Origin: Gracilaria domingensis
Lineage: Eukaryota > Rhodophyta > Florideophyceae > Gracilariales > Gracilariaceae
NCBI GenBank assembly: GCA_022539475.1
Contig: VCMS01000082.1
Coordinates: forward strand, 62,001-126,000
Length of the DNA: 64,000 bases
Direction of reading: 5' to 3'
Of this stretch, positions 29,867 through 40,461 are shown piece by piece. Both the position numbers and the translations under genes were made by a program. The notes beneath the pieces were generated by a model. The model did not search any database. It was not told where the DNA came from and saw only the letters and a list, made by a program, of their open reading frames with translations. Numbering within the stretch: position 1 is the first letter of the stretch; each line of letters opens with the position of its first letter.

Positions 29867-31297
29867 TTAGTTCTCTGATTTCAGAGACCCAGAATTGCTT
29901 CCTGTGGCGGCCATTAATATTGGCTTTGATAAAGTTTGTGAATGGGCTTCGGAGCTGTCCAATAGCTCGCCTTTATCCAGATCAATGCACACGACATGAT
30001 CCACATCAGAACCTCCCTTCAGCCGTAGAAGCAACACCCCGAATAGCTTAGTCTCGATGGAATTCCAAACAGAGTCCAAGTCCCGTGCCGCAACTTTAAC
30101 TCGTATGAGTTCTAGATATGGCATGTACAGTTCCAGCCATTTGCACGCGTCCGTCATACACACCATCGGTTCTACAACCTTGTCAGCGAGTACACTTTGT
30201 GCTAATTCCATATCAACTACTCTACTTATTGCATTAACCAGCGCCAGTTGTAGGCAGAACCCCGGGCTTCTTGATACAGCCATACGGGAAAAATGTCTTA
30301 GACCTACGCCCTTTACCTCTTTGTCCTTGTCCCCCGGACAGCGAATATCTACGGCACTCCCAACATGGTTCATACACCATGCATCAATGGCCTCAATACA
30401 TTTGAACGGCAAGTCTTCGTCCATATCAACGGCCAGAGATCCGTCCAAATTCCTACTGACCTCAACGTCGCAGCTTCCAGACATAATCTGCAAACGATAA
30501 AGTGCGCTCGCTAACGTCGCTCCGCGTAGAGTGTGAAGCTGTTTCCGATACCCGGATGTGCTTTCCGTTCTATTTCTGCCATAGTACTGCGTGGGAAGAA
30601 CGCCGTTTTCAGATGTTATTTCACCAGAGAACATCACCTCTTGAACACTCCAAGGCTCTCCGTAGAAACTTTCGTCATCCTCAAGAAGGCCCAAACGGTA
30701 GGCGACATCGGTTGTTAGCTCCTTTTCTGTGGTTGCAGCGCACCACTTTGTCACTTTTTGGCCACACCAACGGTCAAGCTTTGTAGCGTCAACTACTTCA
30801 TCGGGCCAGCCAGCCGATTTCACCAGAAATTTCATTCCAGTTGATGTCTATATTCTACGTATGGTGCGGATACCTAATCGTGTGTCCTCTTCTTCCATAT
30901 CTTCCATGCTCTTTTGTGCTGCTCTCCACCTGACACGTGCTACCGTAGCTGCTTGTCGCCTAGGTCTCTGCGTTCCAATTGTAGCCGATTGTGAGTCTAC
31001 TTCGTTCGGAGATTCTTCGTCTGCTACTTGCGCACATTGTGTTAAATGTTCGCTGTGCTCATCTTCCTCGAGACATGATCTCAAAAAGGCCATACGGCGG
31101 AGCTTGCGACTTCTCTCTGACTCATTTGTCATCCTAACAACAGCCACGCTGGGCCACATCAGACCGCCGATAGATGCCAAGACGAGACGAGGAGTACAGT
31201 CACAAAGGTTTGGAGATGATAAGATTAAGCTTCTTCGACGATTGCGGCGCAAAGAGAAGTTCATGTCAGCGAAACGTCTTGCGGAGACGTGAAGCAT
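29867..31297 (-). pseudogene. possible papain-fold cysteine-protease-like protein, one in-frame stop
   Basis: One minus-strand frame of 477 codons from ATG 31297, interrupted only by a TAG at 30848-30850. N-terminal part: basic (SLRRNRRRSLIL, RRPRRQAA-like), then a short acidic stretch. After the stop the frame resumes TSTGMKFLVKSAGWPDEVV, then CGQKVTKWC, and later SPGFCLQLALVNAISRVVD, FGVLLLRLKGGSDVDHVVC and IDLDKGELLDSSEAH. A Cys at the start of a helix (FCLQLALVNA), a later His in a strand (DHVVCIDL) and an Asp/Ser after it recall the Cys-His-Asp order of papain-fold peptidases; this is my inference from pattern only. It lies tail to tail with hAT2, 278 bp away, so it could be a second gene of that transposon or a host gene. 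Confidence 0.4.
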
Positions 31298-31921
31298 AGG
31301 TCACAATTCATGGGTTGCACTCATCACTCTTTCCCGCCATTCCAGTCTCTCCATGTTATGTAACTGCCATATTACTTGGCGCTTTTAATGTTTGAGTCGT
31401 CACGGAGTCAATTGCTGCAAAGCGAAAGCCAGTGGGAGCGGATCGGGGGGCATGTAATGAGCGGTCCGCACACCACGCACATTATCTTGATAGCTAAGGG
31501 CGACAGCGAGCTGTTTAGGTAGTTTATAATGGAAACGCTACATGCCGGACACGATAGACTGTGTAGGATGACCACGTAGTGCCCCGAACCTCCAGCGCGC
31601 GTGAGCAATGCGGTTGCCGGTGCGCGAGATCGAAAAGAGCGTAGCGCACGGATGCTGTGCAACGCACAGCTGCAAGGAATGAAATGCGGCGCCTAGCTCA
31701 CCCCAAAACTGGGTCGGGCAGCGTGGGAGGAGTACATAGAGCTCATGCTCGTGACGGGAGAAGAACTCGTAATGATGGTACGCGCGCCGAGGAGTAGTGC
31801 GCACAGCTAGTGCGCTTCATGGTCCTGGAGCTCCCACGCGTTGTGGCGTTTGAAGTGACGACGCGGACGCACTGGGGAAAAGAGGCGCGCGACGCAATAC
31901 TGCGCCCGACAAGCGGCTCCG
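31298..31921. other. intergenic, nothing recognised
   Basis: GC-rich DNA leading into a minisatellite. The minus-strand frames at 31408-31804 have no motif. Confidence 0.35.
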
Positions 31922-32124
31922 CGACGCGCATGGCGCGCTCGTCAAGCAGCCGCGCAAAGCACATGGCTCTCTCGACAAGGAGCTGTGCGACGCGCATGGT
32001 GCGCTCGCGAAGCGGGTGCGCGACGCCCATGGCGCGCTCGACGAGCAGCCACGCGACGCGCATGGCTGTTTCGACAAGGAGCTGTGCGACGCGCATGGTG
32101 CGCTCGCGAAGCGGCTGTGCGACA
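31922..32124. repeat. 33-bp minisatellite, about six units
   Basis: The unit CGACGCGCATGGTGCGCTCG plus CGAAGCGGCTGTG is repeated with variation. At 33 bp it keeps the frame, so both strands stay open: the + strand reads DAHGALAKRLC-type repeats. No start or domain supports a gene. Confidence 0.75.
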
Positions 32125-32267
32125 AGAACAGGACGACGCTGATAGGGCTCCACAGCTAGCCTTAAGTGGCGTCGTGCGCCGCTCTGCGTAGCGCGCGCGA
32201 GCGGCGGCGTTTTCTGCGATTTGCCTTCCTATATGAAAACGATTGAAATGCTGGTAACCCTTTACAA

Positions 32268-35060
32268 TGGGCGAACGGCAAAGTCGGTGCCCATCATCGG
32301 CGCTCGCACGCCCGGACGCGCCAGAAACTCTCTGGCAGAGAGAAGCAGCGCGTACTACGCCGTGCCTGCCACGCAGTGTTAAAGAAGGCCGCCCTCGAAG
32401 CTGAGGAGAAGGGAAAGCATATTGCTCAGCAGTTTTCGTAGACTTCTGATGACAAAGTCATGGACATGAATCGCGAGCTGAAGAAGCTCTCGAAGCAGCT
32501 CGATCGCGAGCGGAGCGCCTACGAATCTGAGAAGGAACGCAGGGAATCTGCTAAAGTGGACGAAGTCTCTCAGCTAGAGCAGAAAGTTGAACAACCAAGA
32601 TCGGAATATGGTGACTCCAAATTTTCATGGAGCAAAGAAAGACGTGAGTTAACTATCCCACTTGAACAAGCACAGAATTCGTTGGCAGCGAAGACAAGGG
32701 AGGTAAAGAGCTTAACCACCAATGTAGAGGCAAGTCAGCAAGACGTTGAAGATGCTCAATGGCGTCTTGAACGCTCGAATTCAAAGATTGCCGACTTGAA
32801 ACTTGCTACAAAGCATGCAGAAAACGAATTTGCAAAAGAAATCATGGAGATAAGATGTAGGCAGATTGAACAGCAAGCGTCTACGAGGGAAGCTGAACGC
32901 CGGTCCCGCTTGGCGGAAAGTGCGACAAAGGACTTCAAGGTCGAGGTGGAGGCCTTGGCTGAGAAGCTCGCTGCATCGGGCTGAGAGCTCAAGGAATCCA
33001 AAGGGTTAGTGAGCAAGATCTAGTTCAATGTAGAGAGCAAGCAGAAGAGCATCGAAGGGCTTGTGACAGAGAAAGGAAACTTTAGCGAGGAGGTTTCAAG
33101 TTTGCGGGTGGAATATCAGGAAGCTGAGAAGAAGCTGCGAAGGGTTGCGGAAAAGCGCCGTGAACTGGAAATCCAACTTCAAAAACTGGAAGAGGACTTG
33201 GAGGCGTCTAGGAAGGATGCTGACGAGGCCCATGAACAATGTAGAAAGTTGATGGAACGATCGACCGAGTTATCTCGTGACATTGAGATCGAAATGCTAC
33301 CCTTGCAGATCAAGAGATCGAACTGAAGAATCTCAGAATTGAGGCCCAAACCGCAAAAACTAAAAGTGATTGTAGAAGAGCATAAGGCAACCACTGGAAA
33401 AATGGAGGCCGAGATTTCGCAAAGTGAAAAGAAGTGGTCTGATATCCACTCGAGGAGCATTGAAGCAGATCAGAAGATGGCCACACTTACATTCCAGGTC
33501 AGGGACTGTGCAGAGAAACTGGCATCTGTTGAGCAAAGATATTCTAAGACTGACAGTGAGAAGGAGACTGTCTTGAAGCGGGATGAAGAGTTTGGGCAGA
33601 AAGTCGAAGCTTTGAACACTTAGATTTCAACAACTCGCTCCCAAATGTCTACTTTAGAGAGAGACAAGTCACAACTGGCGGATGAGATTAAGAAACAACG
33701 AAAAGAATCTGAGAAGGCTTCTAGCCGCTGGGATGAGTTTACGAGCAATTGTGCGGAATTTACTGACGTCATATCTTCTCTTGCGTTCTAAAGGGAAGAA
33801 TCTGAGTCAAACACAAAGCGTCTGAAGGGCGAGCTGTTCACCGCAAATGAGAAAGGCACTGAGCTTCATAAGTCAAGTGGCGAAGTTTCAAGCAGAGTTG
33901 CGTTCCTCTGAATCAGCATTCCAAGATGGGGAACAAACCCGTATTTCTATGCAAGGTGTGATCATTGAGAGGGGGACGCTTATTGAACAATTGAAAGACA
34001 CTGTTCGGGACCATGAGAATTCTGCCCACAACATGCAAGAGGCCATTGACAAGATTTCTGCTGAGCTGGAGAAAGAGAAAGATGGTGCGTCCTCTTTGGC
34101 TGCTGAACTTTGGAGGATTTCAACTGCAGAAGAAGAGCTTTACAGGACGGAAGACGATCTGAAGCGATGTCTTGAACGTTCTCAGAAGGAAGTTGAGGAA
34201 GCCAAGAACTAAGTAGAAGAGCTGGAACGCGGCAAGCTGCTTCTCCAAGACAGCATTGAAGATCTTCGGGAAAGACTTGTTACAGAAAGGCGAGAGAGGC
34301 ACGATGCTCTGTCAGACGCAAAGAAGATCACCGTCCATCTGGAAGAGAAGGATGGTATCGAGAAGGAATTGGGCGAGAAATTGCAAGATAGGGAACTGAA
34401 TGTGTGAGAGGTTTCCACCAAATGCAACGATGCAAACGCCGAAGTGCGGAGGCTCTCCAACATCGTAGAAGAAAAGTCTCGCGATGTGGAAGCATTATCG
34501 ATGGAGCATCAAGATGGTCTTCAACGATTGTAAGATGTTGAATTAGGAAGAGTAGCTGAGACGGCTCGGAATGTAGACGGAGTACGTAATCTTCAGGGGC
34601 GAAAACGACAGTCTAGCCCATGAGCTGAACCGCTTTAAGCAGGGGCTCATGGAACTGGAGTCTAAGTCTGCTGGTACAGAGGTTCGTCATGTCGAAGAAC
34701 TCACTCAAGTGAGTGAGGCGCTTGCTAGCAAGCATACCGAGATAAAATCGATGGCTGATGAACTCACAAATGTTTCAAAGAAGCTTCGAAGCTTGCAGAC
34801 TGTAATGAGGAGGTGGCTACTCTTCAGGAGGAGAAAAAGTCTATGTCGTAACAACTCGAGGAGCTTATTGAATTGGCCGAATCAAAGGTGAACGCGATCA
34901 CCGCAGATCGCGATGACTTGGCGGCCGAACGTTACGAACTAGTGGCGACCAGGACGGAGCTGGAGAGGCAGACTATCCAAGCGGATGAGGAAAACGAGAA
35001 CCTTTGGATTCTAAAGTGTATTGCTCCCGCAGTCAGAACTACGATACAGGCATTTTAAAA
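32268..35060 (+). pseudogene. long coiled-coil protein gene, heavily broken
   Basis: Heptad-rich sequence runs on the + strand for about 2.8 kb: LEAEEKGKHIAQQFS, MDMNRELKKLSKQLDRERSA, QLQKLEEDLEASRKDADEA, AIDKISAELEKEKDGASS, VEELERGKLLLQDSIEDL. Composition (Glu, Lys, Gln, Leu, Arg, Ala) is that of a myosin-tail, golgin or SMC-like rod. It is a dead gene: in-frame stops include TAG at 32439, TGA at 32982, a TAG near 33019, TAG at 33621, TAA near 33789, TAA at 34210 and further TGA and TAA after 34400, with frame changes near 33300, 33850 and 34800. Most stretches between lesions still show clean heptads, so the rod was functional fairly recently. No motor, ATPase or membrane domain is visible, so the parent family cannot be named. 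Confidence 0.7.
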
Positions 35061-35516
35061 CCCGTTCTCGGACCAATTCGAGTGGCTCAACGTTGTCCTT
35101 ATATCTGCTGCTCGCCATCAATCTCGGAAAAACTATTGTTTGGCCTAATTTGCTCACAAGGATGAGTTCAGCCATTTCTTCAGCCCGTGTAACTATTCAA
35201 AGCCTTGGGAGGCGTGCAGCTGCGAACAAGAAGGCCCATCTAACACTTATATCAGCTGGAGGTGGCCAATCTGCGATCACTCAGTCCAAACCATCTTCTG
35301 AGCCATCATCTGGGTTCGGTCGTTGCGGAGGAGCGAGCCGTCTGGAACAGCTATCTCACCAATCACGAAGTGCTTAACCTTAACGCCCAGCCGCTCGAGG
35401 TAAGCCGCACTCCGCGGCGCCACGGAGCACATTGACACAATCGGTTCTTCACAAGCGAGATGGAGCGGAGAGACGAACTACCTACCTTGTCACTGAAACC
35501 GAGGAATGGAAACGGA

Positions 35517-35855
35517 ATGGCAGCGAGGGGCAGAGAAGGAGCTCGTAAAATTGAAGATTGGTATTCCTCTTCGGCGCGGAAAGAGGCGCTAGAGAGCATG
35601 AAAGATCTTTCTCGCTTACTTTCTGTAGCAGAGACTTAAATGCACAGACCGTTCGCGTGGGCCGACTTCGAGAAAGTAGTTGAGCAGCTGCCGGATCAGC
35701 ACTAAGCAGAGCCGTTCGTACAGGGCGTCGTAAAGAATTTGGAAGCTAACTCAGCAGTAGATGGGAAGGAGAAGGAAAGGATGTTGGGGAGCATATTGCA
35801 GACGTTGAGTGGTCTTTCAACAGAAGATGAGCGATATCAGGACGCCGAAGGGTAA
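35517..35855 (+). pseudogene. helical fragment downstream of the coiled-coil relic
   Basis: One + frame of 113 codons starting MAARGREGARKIEDWYSSSA and containing RKEALESMKDLSRLLSVAET, FAWADFEKVVEQLPDQH and ERMLGSILQTLSGLSTEDE. It is cut by two in-frame TAA codons (after VAET and after PDQH) and ends at TAA 35853. The peptide is amphipathic and looks coding. It may be the C-terminal end of the coiled-coil relic, or a separate small dead gene. Confidence 0.45.
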
Positions 35856-36359
35856 CGGATGCTATGCCGATGCCTTTACTGGGAGGGATAAGTATCAAGA
35901 AGACAGCTCATAGGTTGTAAGATGAACGAAAGCGAAGCATTTGCCTGGAGGCGAATGATTCACATTACCCAGCAAGAAACGAATGCGAAATGCCATGATT
36001 CTACATGGGTACAGGTATCGTTTAGCGGATTCGTTCTCGGTTGCGGCTCAAGTTAGTATTACTATTTTGTCATTGATGTCACACTAAATCCCTTGATCGG
36101 TGGTGTGTCTGTCATTAGTGATCGGTTCATGGGAAGCTCGTCAGGAGGTGTATAAAGCGCTTCCATCTTTCTTGCATGTGGCAGTGCGTCAATTTCCTTC
36201 ACCTTTACTACTAGAAAGTCTCCCTTGAGGATCTCTATCTCAATTTGAAGCTTCCACTTTAGCTTTCCGAACTGGATCATGAGTTTTCGCAGATGTATTC
36301 CTTCCTCTTCTGATCGTGGAGGTGGTAGCACCACTGTTGGTTATAGTAGTTCGTGTTGC
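35856..36359. other. gap with a weak minus-strand frame
   Basis: A minus-strand frame at 36062-36334 without an ATG start reads plausible helical/strand peptide (KLMIQFGKLKWKLQIEIEIL) and could be an exon linked to the next gene, but nothing confirms it. Confidence 0.3.
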
Positions 36360-36809
36360 TCACTTAGCGGATCTCTTTCGAATCGCTAGCATATTAAGCC
36401 TGCTATCCTTGGACCGCTTGTACATGTTCTTCGTTTTCTGTTCAAGTGTTGCACTCTGAACTCTACCCGGAAGCTTTTTGCATAACGTCTCTGTAAAGTA
36501 AAATGGAACGTGAGAATGTTTTTTCATCTTCAATACAACGCTTACGTAGTGGCGATAAGTGTTGGTGACAATCTCAGTCATAGCTTCCACAAAATCTTCG
36601 TCGTAGAACGCATCCAATATAGTTCGATGTTCAATAAACCTTGTTATTTCTTCATACCTTCGTTTTCCCATATCCAAATATATTTCCGCTTGTAGATCTG
36701 AGATAGTCTCCACGCCAGCAAAACAGTTCGTACATAATTCTCGTTTAAACCTAGCGATTTCGAGATTATCAACCTCGTTTCGGATTGCTTTGAGCGTATC
36801 GGAATCCAT
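36360..36809 (-). CDS. small helical protein, function unknown
   Basis: An ATG-started frame of 149 codons (MDSDTLKAIRNEVDNLEIAR), mostly helical with charged residues. It contains two Cys in CTNCFAG (residues about 26-30), an acidic helix (ILDAFYDEDFVEAMTEIV) and a strongly basic C-terminus (KTKNMYKRSKDSRLNMLAIR, then KRSAK) that could bind nucleic acid or act as a nuclear-localisation signal. AT-rich codon use suggests a real gene unlike the GC-rich repeats around it. I do not recognise the family. No nearby gene suggests a role. Confidence 0.5.
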   Translation of the reverse strand: MDSDTLKAIRNEVDNLEIARFKRELCTNCFAGVETISDLQAEIYLDMGKRRYEEITRFIEHRTILDAFYDEDFVEAMTEIVTNTYRHYVSVVLKMKKHSHVPFYFTETLCKKLPGRVQSATLEQKTKNMYKRSKDSRLNMLAIRKRSAK

Positions 36810-37491
36810 TTATAAACTAAGATAGACATATGCTTGAAGATCTTTTTGGTCTCAAATGTGCAAGAGAGACGATTCAAAAGGAAGAAGGGGCTTTACTTAA
36901 CGCTTGTAAAGATCGAGAGGACACACAGATGGTTAATGCAGTGTAGGGCGCGGCTATACAAATTTTTGAACTCCTTCCTCTGTCTCTACGAATTGCCTTT
37001 GTTTATAAGATTAAGAGTAATCTGAGGAAACTATAAGTCTATCAAAATGAGGACTACTGCAGAAAACCAATACAAGGTAAAACTGACGTTCATAAGGATA
37101 GAAGTGCCGTCCTACATCATCGTTTGATCACTGACAAAGAATCCGGTAAGTTCTATACAGAAGCGCTTCTCTGCGCAGGCTTCATAATGAAGATATCAGC
37201 CTCGGTAGAGGAATATTTCTTCATGACGCCGTACAGATTGAATAGCTTTGTTACTATTCAGAACTTTTGTGACGGCCGTGTTACACGTATACACATGGCG
37301 GAAGCACTGGAAAGTTTCCGGGAGGGTGAGGAAAGTTTTGTTTTCTGCGTTTTCTTGGCTGTAGATGTGTAAATTTCGCACCGGATATAGGTCGGATGGC
37401 TCCAGGTACACCTACAAGTACTCCCGACTGCAACAATAGAAATTCCAAATACTCGGACGCTTACGTTTCGAGAGACGACGGTGACTAGAAG
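36810..37491. other. intergenic, nothing recognised
   Basis: Short frames on the + strand (36834-37025, 37124-37372) lack motifs. No repeats were seen. Confidence 0.35.
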
Positions 37492-37947
37492 CTAGCAAAG
37501 CGCGCCCCGCCTCTTTCCACTGCCGTCTTCGGTGTGAAGGTAAACTGTTGTTGATGTTCCCCCCTTGTCCACCGAGCCTTCCACGTACTTCACACTGGCG
37601 TTGTTCACGCAATGTCGTTCGTTAGTCTTGGTCAATCGCTCACCTCCAAACACATGACCAACATGACCATCACATCTGTTGCACATAATCTCTTCTCGTA
37701 CCGTACCAAACGAAACACCCTCTTCAATCTTGATACTATCCTTGTAGCATCCATCAAACGTCGGCCTTCCATAACCACTCTTGAGCTGTGCCTGGGCGGA
37801 ACGCAACGCATTTCGAAAAGCCCTACACGCAAAGTGCTCATTCGTCGGACAAAACGCATCATACTCCCCGGCACCAGGATACTCAGTGCTCTTTTTCAGG
37901 GTATTATACTCCTGTGCCGTCAGAACCGATCGCCAATCCGAATCCAA
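37492..37947 (-). pseudogene. peptide methionine-R-sulfoxide reductase (MsrB)-like
   Basis: The family repairs oxidised methionine (the R-sulfoxide) in proteins. Visible blocks in order: DWRSVLTAQEYNTL, STEYPGAGEYDAF, SGYGRPTF (residues about 57-64; GWPxF in typical members), GTVREEIMCNRC (89-92, the second zinc Cys pair), GHVGHVFGG, and RHCVNNASVKYV with Cys113 at the catalytic position. The first zinc Cys pair is reduced to single Cys residues (FCPTNEHFAC), so metal binding may be lost or changed. The frame begins without an ATG: its 5' end abuts, head to head, an ABCC relic at 37955. The gene may therefore have lost its start in a rearrangement. It ends with a polar tail and TAG. The family call is good; activity is doubtful. 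Confidence 0.65.
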
Positions 37948-37954
37948 AACTCGA

Positions 37955-38480
37955 CCCCAGATGGCCGGCTCATGAACAGGTTCAACTCTGGCATGGATAA
38001 GATCGACTCTTCGTTCGCACCAGCTTTGCAGTACTTGTTGCGTCTGTTTTATAACCTCGGCTTTTCACTGGGACTGATATTATGGGCACCACCGCTGTTT
38101 ACCTTTGCCATGATTCCCATCGCTGCCGTCTGCCTTTACGTACAAGAATTCTAACGGAAGACAAGTGTGGACTTGCGCCGTATTAAACCTCTTGCAAGAA
38201 GTCTGCTATATTCGCATTTCAGGGAAACTCTGGACGGGGTGGTAACGATTCGTACGTTCCCCCACGTACCGCGGACAACTATGATCAACAGTCAATACAC
38301 AGATGCGCTCATCCAGACAACCTATACTTCAACCTATGCGGCATAGAGAGCAGCGCAGAGAGCCACCGGTTGGCCATAGCCTATGCCAATCGGTGGCTCT
38401 CCGTGCGTTCTGAAAGGCTTGGGACGATTTGGATCTTCAGTGCTCTACTGGGGTCACGTCGTTGCCTGCATAACGTAGGT
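37955..38480 (+). pseudogene. ABCC (MRP-type) transporter relic, part of the second membrane domain
   Basis: A short piece of an ATP-driven multidrug/conjugate exporter. It reads GRLMNRFNSGMDKIDSSF (ABCC: LNRFSxDxDxID), LGLILWAPPLFTFAMIPIA, VCLYVQEF, then an in-frame TAA at 38152-38154, then DLRRIKPLARSLLYSHF and RETLDGVVTIRTF, the conserved cytoplasmic loop of ABCC type 1 membrane domains. After a frame change near 38300 it resumes with ANRWLSVRSERLGTIWIF. There is no nucleotide-binding domain, so only about 170 codons of a protein of about 1400 remain. The relic starts exactly where the MsrB-like gene loses its start. Confidence 0.75.
38359..38400. repeat. hairpin inside the ABCC relic
   Basis: Arms 38359-38378 and 38382-38400 pair over about 19 bp with one bulge and one mismatch and a 3-nt loop (AGAGCCACCG opposite CGGTGGCTCT). 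Confidence 0.5.
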
Positions 38481-40461
38481 TCGGGTCAAAGTTGAACAAA
38501 ATGAACACAGCGCCAATTGTGAGGGAACTGTAGGCCGTAACGTTCTTTCGACTTGACGCAGACGAAGTGAATGATGTCGCCTACCAAACAACGTGAATGC
38601 CGTGGAGAACGACGCAGTAACTCACAATAGAACAGATTTACTAGGAAAGCCAAAACGGTCTCATATGAGAACAAAAGGTCTCAAATGTTGAACAGAAATG
38701 TTTCAAACAAAAATACACTTTGGCGGATCATGGAACTATCCATTGGGTTAAGTCACAGATCCGAAAACTGCATTTGTACTTCAGTTCTTTTGCGGGGATG
38801 AAACGATTTCGTGCTCATCTCCGCCCGCGCCTGACGCACTGTTGCTTTCTCCTTCATCAGCGACTGCTTTCGTCTTTTTCGTGGCCTTATTACGAGCAAC
38901 AAGACTACGTTCAGATAATAGCCCTTTTTAAATGAGCGAAAACGACTCTGTTTTTGAAATAAGACTTGTTTTGCAGAAGAGTTTTGTTCAAATAACGAAG
39001 ACTACTTCGCTTAAAAACTGGCTTATTTGAAGATAAGCGCCAAAACAAGACACTCCACACGAGCCACTCTGCAAATGTCTTAGCTTATTAGTTGGGATTG
39101 TCGACGTTTGCCTCCGTTGCCGATCTCCTTGCGCTGCAAACTCTCGATAACTATGGTGGCCACCCCGAACGAACTGCGTTTACCTTCCGCAACACCAGAT
39201 CCCCAATTCCCGCTACCACAGCCATTCCAATCCAATGTACGACCCCCGACAGAATTTATACCCCTTAGCGCGCCCTATCTAGCAGTTACACCCAAACCAC
39301 AACCACAACCAAGAACTCCAAGAGAATCGCTTTCGACTCCAGTTATAGCAAATTTTCGTTCTTCGCAGAGGTCTGTTATGAACAAGGTAAAAAAAGAATA
39401 TCTTATTCAAACTCTCATCGCATACAAATCTTCTACCTAAAAGCCGAAAACACTAAATCAAACAAGTGTAACTGTTGCAAGCTGTGCACAAACTAGCCAT
39501 GTACCGGACAGCGTGCTTGTGGAACAGCATAATAGGTATCGTTCGTGTTAACGAAAGGCATACATGTGACTTATAACGGCGGATAATGTTCGCAACTTCT
39601 TTAATTCTATTTCCCATATGGCTAAGAAGGTTGTAGAGTTATCGATGGAAAGAGACGATGATGGAGATGGTCCGATTGCTGCGGCACGCGGCGTTTAAAA
39701 CGATGCGCAACATTTGCTTCATCAGGCCGTTTTGCAGTTGAAACATGAAGCACCAAAGCGCACAATCACCGTGGATGATAGCTCAAAGCGTGTTATCGCC
39801 CGTAATCAACAGTCTCGTGCTGAGAAGGAAAGGAGGAATCGAGAGCGCAAAGCGATGTTCGAGAAGAACAAATGTCAGAGACAGAAAGAGAAGAAGGAGA
39901 GCGAGAGAAAAAGAACTGTTGTGCAAAACCCAGCGATGGGGAAAAACACGCAAAGGCGGTTCAGATCCTCTCTCAAGAGGTGAGCACAGCAGTAGAGCGC
40001 TCCCACAGGTGCGACACGGCAATGCCGGGCGTAAGACCGAGCTCGACCCTTCCCAAGCAGCGGAGGAAGCGGTAGGCGAAGAAGACGCGTAAGGCGGTAG
40101 AAATCACGACACAAGTCGGGCAGTGACGTCAGTATGGCAGACGACAGCACTTACGAAAGTGGCGACGACGCCCGTTAGCGGTACAGAGCGGCGCGCGCGC
40201 GGAAACCAGAGGACGGTAGACACCGGTATTCATACACGCAATATCTGTGCACAGATGTCAAAAGAACACACGAACACACGAAAGTAGACGCGCAAGAGCG
40301 GTAGGGTTGTGTAGAATGCCGTGAGGCGGATGATGAACCTGCACAAGGTGTCGACTCTCCTGGAGGAGAATATCGGTCACCAAGGTTGAAACATCAGAGC
40401 CGAACACTCGGTTGGTTCGTTTACTTCCCCGACAATGGGTGCAGCTCAACCTACTAAGTAG
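38481..40461. other. intergenic, weak frames only
   Basis: AT-rich to about 39.7 kb. A + frame with ATG at 39153 (MVATPNELRLPSATPDPQF) gives about 95 Pro-rich residues, and 39714-39983 reads a Lys/Arg/Glu-rich low-complexity peptide. Neither has a recognised domain. No RNA gene was seen. Confidence 0.35.

Noticed and set aside
31743-32153. 136-codon minus-strand frame opposite the + strand repeat frame
   Set aside because: Open only because the 33-bp minisatellite keeps all frames open.
8762-35855. Genome-wide reassignment of UAG
   Set aside because: The MsrB-like gene appears to end properly at TAG, and TAA and TGA also interrupt relics here; decay is simpler. Kept only as a low-interest observation.
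37612-37947. + strand frame upstream of the ABCC relic
   Set aside because: It is the opposite-strand shadow of the MsrB-like gene; only the part after 37955 has transporter motifs.
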